The notes beneath the pieces were generated by a model, which was not told the DNA's origin, did not search any database, and worked only from the letters and a program-made list of their open reading frames with translations. Shown here in pieces: positions 6,679-10,897 of a stretch of DNA of 10,897 nucleotides. The stretch is from Chitinivibrionales bacterium. GTDB lineage: Bacteria > Fibrobacterota > Chitinivibrionia > Chitinivibrionales > FEN-1185. Both the position numbers and the translations under genes were made by a program. The DNA lies in assembly GCA_028718065.1 (NCBI GenBank), contig JAQUMP010000066.1, positions 1 through 10,897 on the forward strand. Reading direction: 5' to 3'. Numbering within the stretch: the first letter of the stretch is position 1; every line of letters starts with the position of its first letter.

Positions 6679-7602
6679 ATGTTAGATCCCCAAATTACGG
6701 AATATATCGTCTTCGGTATTATAGGAGTCCTGGTTTTAGGCTCCGTTATTTTAGGCATTATCAACTGGACCCGCCTCTTTTCGGTTTCTTCCAAAATTAC
6801 GGTCCTCGAAAATGAAGTCGAAAAGAAAACGTTGGAATTTGACAATTTAAAAAAGAGCCGACGGGCCTCGCCGCCTCAAGCCGCGTCCCAAAGCGCGTCA
6901 AATGCCCCGGCAAAAGACGATATGGAATCGGGGGACGGCAACGAAATCCGTATTGTGCGCAATATGCGCGCCGGTGTAGAAGAAGAAAACGGCTCCTATC
7001 TCCAGAACGAAGTCGTTCAGATGAAACATGGCGCGGCGCCCGCTCAGAAACCCGTGCCACGGGAACCCGTGCAACCGGAACTGCCGCCAACTCCCGCGCC
7101 CGTCTTGCCGCCGGCGACCGAACCGGCCCCGGAAAATATTTCTTCAGTCATTTTACCGCCTGCTCCTGACCCCGAACCCCCGGCGCCGGCGGCCACCGCG
7201 CAGCCATCATTTAATCGCGCAGCCCCGCAAATGCAGGAAGCGCCACCATCCACGGGCGATGTCATGGACGTCATCGAAACCTCCGAGGCCCCTGCCGACA
7301 TGGAAAAGCTGGATATGGATGATTGCATCTCGATTCCGCTCTATTCTTTATCCAAAAAAGACGCCGATTTTGAACAGGCCTTTAATTTTTTTAACGCCAC
7401 GGTCCCGGCGAACCCGGGAACAACGATCGCCATCGATTTTGAGCACATCATGTTCATGTACGAAAAAGAACTCGACTACCTTGAAAAAATGAAAACCCTG
7501 GCGCAGCAACATCGCAATAATATTGTATTTGTAAACTGTCATGCCGAATTAAAAGCCGTGCTGCAATCCCGCGGCGATCTTGGCCGCTTTCTGGGCGATT
7601 AA
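6679..7602 (+). CDS. membrane-anchored coiled-coil/proline-rich protein with C-terminal STAS-like domain
   Basis: A 307-residue protein in four parts. Residues 8-28 are one transmembrane helix; 36-60 are a likely coiled coil (KITVLENEVEKKTLEFDNLKK); about 63-205 are a low-complexity Pro/Ala/Glu-rich linker; about 215-307 are a folded domain. The folded part reads like a STAS domain: a first strand (ISIPLYSL), a helix, then TTIAIDFEHIMFM, a helix (YLEKMKTLAQQ), NIVFVNCHAELKAVL and a final helix. STAS domains such as SpoIIAA/RsbV bind RsbW-type ATPases. The usual phospho-site (DSSG-like) is replaced by MYEKEL, so it cannot be regulated in the standard way. It faces the REC-HATPase gene across a 173-base divergent region and lies 41 bases before tsaD. 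The STAS assignment rests on pattern recognition only. The linker suggests tethering from the membrane into the cytoplasm. Confidence 0.7.
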   Translation: MLDPQITEYIVFGIIGVLVLGSVILGIINWTRLFSVSSKITVLENEVEKKTLEFDNLKKSRRASPPQAASQSASNAPAKDDMESGDGNEIRIVRNMRAGVEEENGSYLQNEVVQMKHGAAPAQKPVPREPVQPELPPTPAPVLPPATEPAPENISSVILPPAPDPEPPAPAATAQPSFNRAAPQMQEAPPSTGDVMDVIETSEAPADMEKLDMDDCISIPLYSLSKKDADFEQAFNFFNATVPANPGTTIAIDFEHIMFMYEKELDYLEKMKTLAQQHRNNIVFVNCHAELKAVLQSRGDLGRFLGD

Positions 7603-7643
7603 CAAGACCCCCGATACCTTTTACCCGGACCGTTTATTTACGC

Positions 7644-8630
7644 ATGCTAACGCTCGGCATCGAAACTTCCTGCGACGAAACCTCCGTGGCCCTGCTCAAG
7701 GGAACAAGCATTCTCGCCGACCGCATTTACACCCAGACCATGCATGAGGGTTTTGGCGGCGTGGTCCCCGAAATAGCCTCGCGCGCCCATATCCGCAAAA
7801 TCGACGCCCTGTGCGACGCCGTGGTCGCGGAAAGCAGGATTGACATTAGCGAAATCGACCTGATCGCCGTGACCGACGGCCCCGGCCTTGCGGGCGCCTT
7901 GCTCGTGGGCATAAGTTTTGCCCTCGGCTTGCATTGCGCCCGGGGCATTCCCATAACCGGGGTGCATCATTTAGACGGCCATATCAGCGCGATCGCGCTG
8001 GAATATCCGGCGCTGCGGCCGCCTTTTCTGGCGCTGGTGGTGTCGGGCGGCCACACCGCGCTGTATACCGTTTTGGAATGGGGCGTTTATGCGCTGCTGG
8101 GGCAAACCATCGACGACGCCGCGGGCGAGGCCTTTGACAAAGTGGGAAAAATGCTGGGGTTTTCCTATCCGGCGGGCCGGGCGATCGAGGAGTGCGCGCG
8201 GCACTATGGCGGCGGCGACCTCATTGCGTTTCCGCGCGCCCGGCTTGCGGGTCACGAACTTGATTTTAGTTTTTCGGGCCTTAAAACCGCGGTAAAATAT
8301 TTTCTGGCCGATAAAACGGCCGAATTTTTAGAAACCAATAAAGCGCGTATATGCGCCTCGTTCCAGCTGGCCGTCGTGGAGGCGCTCACGCGCAATGTTG
8401 CCGCGGCGCTGCGCGCGAGCGGGCTGCTTTGCGTGGCGGTCGTGGGCGGCGTGGCCTGCAATGGCGCCCTGCGTGCTCAGCTTCGCGCCGAACTCGGGGA
8501 GACCTCCGTTTTTTTTCCGTCGCCCAAACTCTGTACCGATAACGCCGCCATGATCGCCATGGCCGGGCAGGGCATGGCGCTCGGCGGCCGCCTGCGTTTT
8601 CCTTCTTGTCAACCTTCACGGCCGCTGTAG
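7644..8630 (+). CDS. tsaD: tRNA N6-adenosine threonylcarbamoyltransferase TsaD
   Basis: A 328-residue protein, slightly shorter than the usual 335-345. TsaD, with TsaB and TsaE, transfers threonylcarbamoyl from threonylcarbamoyl-AMP to A37 of tRNAs reading ANN codons, in the cytoplasm. Visible signatures: IETSCDETS (6-14), the metal-binding histidines H109 and H113 in HHLDGH, SGGHTAL (134-140), DDAAGEAFDKVGKMLG (157-172), FSFSGLKTA (208-216), GGVACNGALR (268-277) and the catalytic-site CTDNAAMIA (297-305). Only the extreme C-terminus is unusual (FPSCQPSRPL). No clear Shine-Dalgarno sequence precedes the ATG at 7644; the 41-base gap to the previous gene suggests read-through transcription from 6679. 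A short inverted repeat (GCCGC-TGTA-GCGGC, 8621-8634) overlaps its stop codon. Confidence 0.97.
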   Translation: MLTLGIETSCDETSVALLKGTSILADRIYTQTMHEGFGGVVPEIASRAHIRKIDALCDAVVAESRIDISEIDLIAVTDGPGLAGALLVGISFALGLHCARGIPITGVHHLDGHISAIALEYPALRPPFLALVVSGGHTALYTVLEWGVYALLGQTIDDAAGEAFDKVGKMLGFSYPAGRAIEECARHYGGGDLIAFPRARLAGHELDFSFSGLKTAVKYFLADKTAEFLETNKARICASFQLAVVEALTRNVAAALRASGLLCVAVVGGVACNGALRAQLRAELGETSVFFPSPKLCTDNAAMIAMAGQGMALGGRLRFPSCQPSRPL

Positions 8631-8648
8631 CGGCAAGGGTCAACAACC

Positions 8649-8801
8649 ATGAAATCCTTTATTCTGGCGGGGCTGGTGGTGCTCATCGGGGCGTTTCTAA
8701 CCATGATCGCGGTGCAACTTATTCGCGTGGAACGGCGCCTCATTGATATCTGCAATATTATCGAGGTCAAGGTCCGCGCGCTCTATAAGAAGGAAGCGTA
8801 A
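8649..8801 (+). CDS. small single-helix membrane protein, 50 residues
   Basis: A 50-codon frame starting at ATG 8649 and ending TAA 8799-8801, with AAGGG at 8635-8639 as ribosome site. Residues 4-25 are a hydrophobic helix (FILAGLVVLIGAFLTMIAVQL), followed by a basic amphipathic tail containing one Cys (RVERRLIDICNIIEVKVRALYKKEA). The layout suggests an N-terminal membrane anchor with a cytoplasmic helical tail. It begins 18 bases after the tsaD stop on the same strand, so co-transcription is likely, and it converges with the next minus-strand gene after only 14 bases. It fills what would otherwise be a gap, and the membrane-helix-plus-RBS pattern supports it being real. I recognise no family. 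Confidence 0.65.
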   Translation: MKSFILAGLVVLIGAFLTMIAVQLIRVERRLIDICNIIEVKVRALYKKEA

Positions 8802-8815
8802 GCGCACCGATTAAT

Positions 8816-9436
8816 TTATTCGCGCATCGACCAGCCGATAACGGCATCGTTCTGCACGATAACGCTGCACGCTTTTTTATCGGTTGTATTGTAATGCCAG
8901 CACTTGCAATCGCCGATTCCCAGAATAAAAAGTTTTTCTTTTTCGAGCGGTTCGTTCCACGCTGCCGTTAGTTGATCGCCGCTCATGGCAAGACAGATCT
9001 GCCCCGCGCGCACGGCATTTTTAATGCGCCGCGGCCACTCGTCATGCTGGCGCAGTACCTTAAGCCGCCGGAATTTATCCTGGTCTTGTTCGGTGCGCGC
9101 GGCAAGCGTTTGTTCGGTTATGGCCGAGATATACCTGAGCTTTGATCCAAGCGCCCAGAGCGCCCGGTTTTTGTGAATTACCCGAAACCACGGCGTGCCG
9201 CTCGAATCGACCACGAGGCTGTCCACCGTGCAGGTATCGTTGGATCCAAGATACGTTTGCGGCAAGAGATCGCCGCGCGGCTCTTCGTAACAGGGCGTTG
9301 TTTCCAGCGCGATGGCTTTTTTGCCGCCCTTATCGGCATATACGGCGGTTGTCAGGAGGAGAATTAAAAATAAAGAGCCGCCTAATGTAAAAAAGCCGTC
9401 GGCATGGTCAGGCCGAACGTGCCGGGATTGTGTCAT
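8816..9436 (-). CDS. exported SH3b-domain protein with BamE/SmpA-like C-terminal region
   Basis: A 206-residue protein. The ATG at 9436 is supported by AAGGA upstream. The N-terminus has a long polar/basic lead and a hydrophobic core (about 18-32) with likely signal-peptidase cleavage after Val-Tyr-Ala34, so it is periplasmic or outer-membrane facing. Residues about 43-104 look like a bacterial SH3 domain (LETTPCYEEP.GD.L...LGSNDTCTVDSL.VDSSGTPWFRV). A charged, probably helical stretch follows (105-140). Residues about 145-206 resemble the BamE/SmpA fold pattern: LAMSGDQLTAAWNEP, a strand region with C-K-C-W-H-Y, then SVIVQNDAVIGW. Six cysteines (49, 69, 147, 177, 179, 190) could form disulfides. 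The start overlaps the last 29 bases of the upstream membrane glycosyltransferase gene, suggesting a coupled pair. Domain calls are by pattern only. Confidence 0.75.
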   Translation of the reverse strand: MTQSRHVRPDHADGFFTLGGSLFLILLLTTAVYADKGGKKAIALETTPCYEEPRGDLLPQTYLGSNDTCTVDSLVVDSSGTPWFRVIHKNRALWALGSKLRYISAITEQTLAARTEQDQDKFRRLKVLRQHDEWPRRIKNAVRAGQICLAMSGDQLTAAWNEPLEKEKLFILGIGDCKCWHYNTTDKKACSVIVQNDAVIGWSMRE

Positions 9437-10616
9437 GATCGTTTCCTTGGCTTGGATTGGTGCAAAGCAAATCGAATGTTATTGTGAGCCAGACCAAAAT
9501 GCAGGGGAGCGCCTTGATCCGGTACGGAATAAAAAAACGGTCCCGCACGAGGGGCGGAAAAAGATCCGTTGACGAAAGCGAAGTCAACACCAGCGCCGCA
9601 ATGACCAGAACCGAGTCCGATAAAGATTTCCGGGAAGTAAAGTACCACAGCGCCACCCCGGTCATGGCCAATATATACGTGGGCGATTCGGCCTTGTGGT
9701 TAAAAATGGTTATCCAGATCAAGAGTGATGCAAGCAACTGCAAACGAAAATCCGCCTGCGCAAATTTTTTATACCGGATCAACGGCGCTAAAAACAGGAG
9801 CGCTCCTATAAGCGTTACGATTTTCCGGGAGGGATCGGTTCCAAAAACCGCATGCAGGACCCCGTTTACGGAAAGACCGAGCGAAACGGCTTGGTCGGCG
9901 CGCAAAAGGGCCCACCAGTTTTCATATAAAAGCATCAGGTGCTTAAGCGAAACAACCATGAGCGGCAGGGCCAGAAATAGCGCACCCCAAAGGAAGGCAT
10001 AGAAAATCGATCTGGTTTTCCGCGGATAAAAAAGAATAAACAATAAAAATGCCCCGCTGTAAATTTTAATAAAAGCCGATAGCATCAGGAGCAGTATCGC
10101 GCGGCCGTTATGCCCTCTTTCAAAAGCCGCAAAACCTAAAACGATAAGCCCGGCAATGAGCGCGTTGCTCTGGGCGTTGGCCAGCGAGGTTACCAGCTCC
10201 ACCAGCACGAGCCATGCCATGGCGCTTTTAAGATTGTCTTTGACAAAAGGAATAGTGAGAATGCCCCCCACAAGCACGCCGGTATTTAAAAGGTTCCACG
10301 CCAAGGCGCCGCACCAGTGCGGCATCCAGGCAAATATCCCCATAAAAAGTGCAAAGGTGGGACTGTATTTAAAAAGGTCCCATTGCTCCATCGGATATGC
10401 CGCGTAAAGGTCTTTTTGCGCGATCAAATGAAAAAAGGATTGCTTAAAGATTACAAAATTCTGAAAACTTTGATACTGTATGCCGTCGTGCATAAAAGAG
10501 CCGTGCGCGAGTTTGCTTATGGTCATGGCGAGAGCTGCCAGCAAATAAACGCCGGCGATTATTGCCGGGCGTTGCAGCTCTTTTTTTATCTGATTTGCAA
10601 AACTCTGGGGATTCAT
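9408..10616 (-). CDS. GT87/DUF2029-type multi-spanning membrane glycosyltransferase
   Basis: A 402-residue very hydrophobic protein with about ten membrane segments. Order and wording fit the GT87/DUF2029 (GT-C fold) family: an N-terminal helix, an outer loop with YQSFQNFVIFKQSFFHLIAQKDLYAAYP, then F-K-Y-S-P (82-86) matching the family's FxYxP signature, NAQSNALIAGL (147-157) matching the (N/G)Q-x-N element, K174-IYSG in place of the more common K-x-Y-P, and SPTYIL (331-336). GT87 enzymes use polyprenyl-phosphate-linked sugars to mannosylate lipids or glycans on the outer face of the membrane; the acceptor here is unknown. No good Shine-Dalgarno sequence precedes the ATG at 10616. It is divergent from kdsD, with 41 bases between starts, which fits an envelope-glycan neighbourhood. 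Confidence 0.75.
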   Translation of the reverse strand: MNPQSFANQIKKELQRPAIIAGVYLLAALAMTISKLAHGSFMHDGIQYQSFQNFVIFKQSFFHLIAQKDLYAAYPMEQWDLFKYSPTFALFMGIFAWMPHWCGALAWNLLNTGVLVGGILTIPFVKDNLKSAMAWLVLVELVTSLANAQSNALIAGLIVLGFAAFERGHNGRAILLLMLSAFIKIYSGAFLLFILFYPRKTRSIFYAFLWGALFLALPLMVVSLKHLMLLYENWWALLRADQAVSLGLSVNGVLHAVFGTDPSRKIVTLIGALLFLAPLIRYKKFAQADFRLQLLASLLIWITIFNHKAESPTYILAMTGVALWYFTSRKSLSDSVLVIAALVLTSLSSTDLFPPLVRDRFFIPYRIKALPCILVWLTITFDLLCTNPSQGNDHDTIPARSA

Positions 10617-10619
10617 AAA

Positions 10620-10638
10620 ATGTATTTTAAATATACAT
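10620..10638. promoter_or_regulatory. A/T-rich dyad in the short divergent spacer
   Basis: ATGTAT (10620-10625) and ATACAT (10633-10638) form an inverted repeat separated by TTTAAAT. It occupies nearly half of the 41-base gap between the GT87 gene and kdsD, where any shared operator or overlapping -10 elements would have to lie. The A/T richness makes chance occurrence fairly likely. Confidence 0.3.
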
Positions 10639-10657
10639 CGTTTTTAAAGGAAGGTTT

Positions 10658-10897
10658 ATGGGTAGTGTTCTTTCCCGCGGCCGCGAAATTATAAACGCCG
10701 AGGCCTTGGCGCTCGCCAATATCCCGCTTGACAATCAATTCGAACAGGCGGTCGATCTGGTTTACAATTGCAAAGGCAAGGTCATAACCACCGGCATCGG
10801 CAAGGCCGGCCACGTGGCCCAGAAAATCGCCGGGACGCTCTGTTCCACCGGCACGCCCGCCGTTTTTCTGCATCCGGCCGACGCGGCGCACGGCGAC
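10658..10897 (+). CDS. kdsD: arabinose-5-phosphate isomerase KdsD/KpsF, 5' part only
   Basis: An open frame of 80 codons from ATG 10658 to the window edge, with AAAGGAAGG (10646-10654) just upstream. The product is the N-terminal part of the SIS (sugar isomerase) domain: residues 38-59 read C-K-G-K-V-I-T-T-G-I-G-K-A-G-H with V-A-Q-K-I-A next, then TLCSTGTPAVFLHPADAAHGD (60-80), the classic KdsD/KpsF/GutQ signature. The enzyme converts ribulose 5-phosphate to arabinose 5-phosphate, the first step of KDO synthesis for lipopolysaccharide. The remaining part of the SIS domain and the usual CBS-domain pair would lie beyond the window. KdsD and KpsF cannot be separated without the rest and the neighbouring genes. 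Confidence 0.9.
   Translation, partial: MGSVLSRGREIINAEALALANIPLDNQFEQAVDLVYNCKGKVITTGIGKAGHVAQKIAGTLCSTGTPAVFLHPADAAHGD

Noticed and set aside
7028..7492. 154-codon +frame rich in Arg/Pro/Ser
   Set aside because: It is the shifted-frame reading of the proline-rich linker of the STAS-like protein; its Arg/Pro bias is a composition artefact.
9457..10002. 181-codon + strand frame opposite the GT87 gene
   Set aside because: Antisense to a well-supported membrane glycosyltransferase; composition is low in hydrophobic pattern and shows no domain.
10613..10891. 92-codon minus-strand frame at the right edge
   Set aside because: It is antisense to the start of kdsD, whose SIS-domain signatures and ribosome site are unambiguous.

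Overview
The window looks like chromosomal DNA from a Gram-negative bacterium, probably of the FCB (Fibrobacterota/Bacteroidota-like) assemblage and perhaps a Fibrobacterota relative. The clues are a secreted repeat protein ending in a FlgD-like/type IX secretion (T9SS type A-like) sorting domain, a lipoprotein with a carboxypeptidase-regulatory-like domain, and the start of a KdsD/KpsF arabinose-5-phosphate isomerase gene, which implies KDO-containing lipopolysaccharide. This placement is inference; there is no rRNA or other marker to confirm it. No transposase, integrase, CRISPR array, tRNA or rRNA was seen.

Layout. 1-204: non-coding leader with a C/G-rich double-hairpin repeat and a candidate sigma70-type promoter. 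205-3083 (+): exported leucine-rich-repeat protein, then after 20 bases a large secreted Asp-box beta-propeller protein that is visibly richer in A/T than its neighbours. 3287-4060 (+): lipoprotein with a peptidase-regulatory-like domain. 4070-6505 (-): a three-gene block transcribed as REC-HATPase regulator, membrane-anchored unknown, larE. 6506-6678: divergent promoter region. 6679-8801 (+): membrane-anchored protein with a C-terminal STAS-like domain, tsaD, and a 50-residue one-helix protein. 8816-10616 (-): GT87/DUF2029-type membrane glycosyltransferase overlapping an exported SH3b protein. 10658-end (+): 5' part of kdsD, cut by the window edge.

How the genes may work together. The most interesting unit is the divergent pair at 5591-7602. 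One side encodes a receiver domain fused to an RsbW-type GHKL ATPase domain. The other encodes a membrane-tethered, coiled-coil, proline-rich protein whose C-terminus resembles a STAS domain but lacks the usual phosphorylatable Ser/Thr. RsbW-type ATPases bind STAS proteins in partner-switching systems, so this may be an unusual signal-controlled, membrane-localised partner switch. The membrane protein encoded 2 bases downstream of the regulator is a candidate third component. The first three + strand genes all encode exported proteins and form a surface/secreted block. The right end (GT87 and kdsD) points to envelope polysaccharide or LPS metabolism. larE and tsaD are recognisable cofactor-biosynthesis and tRNA-modification genes respectively; no larA, larB or larC is visible here.
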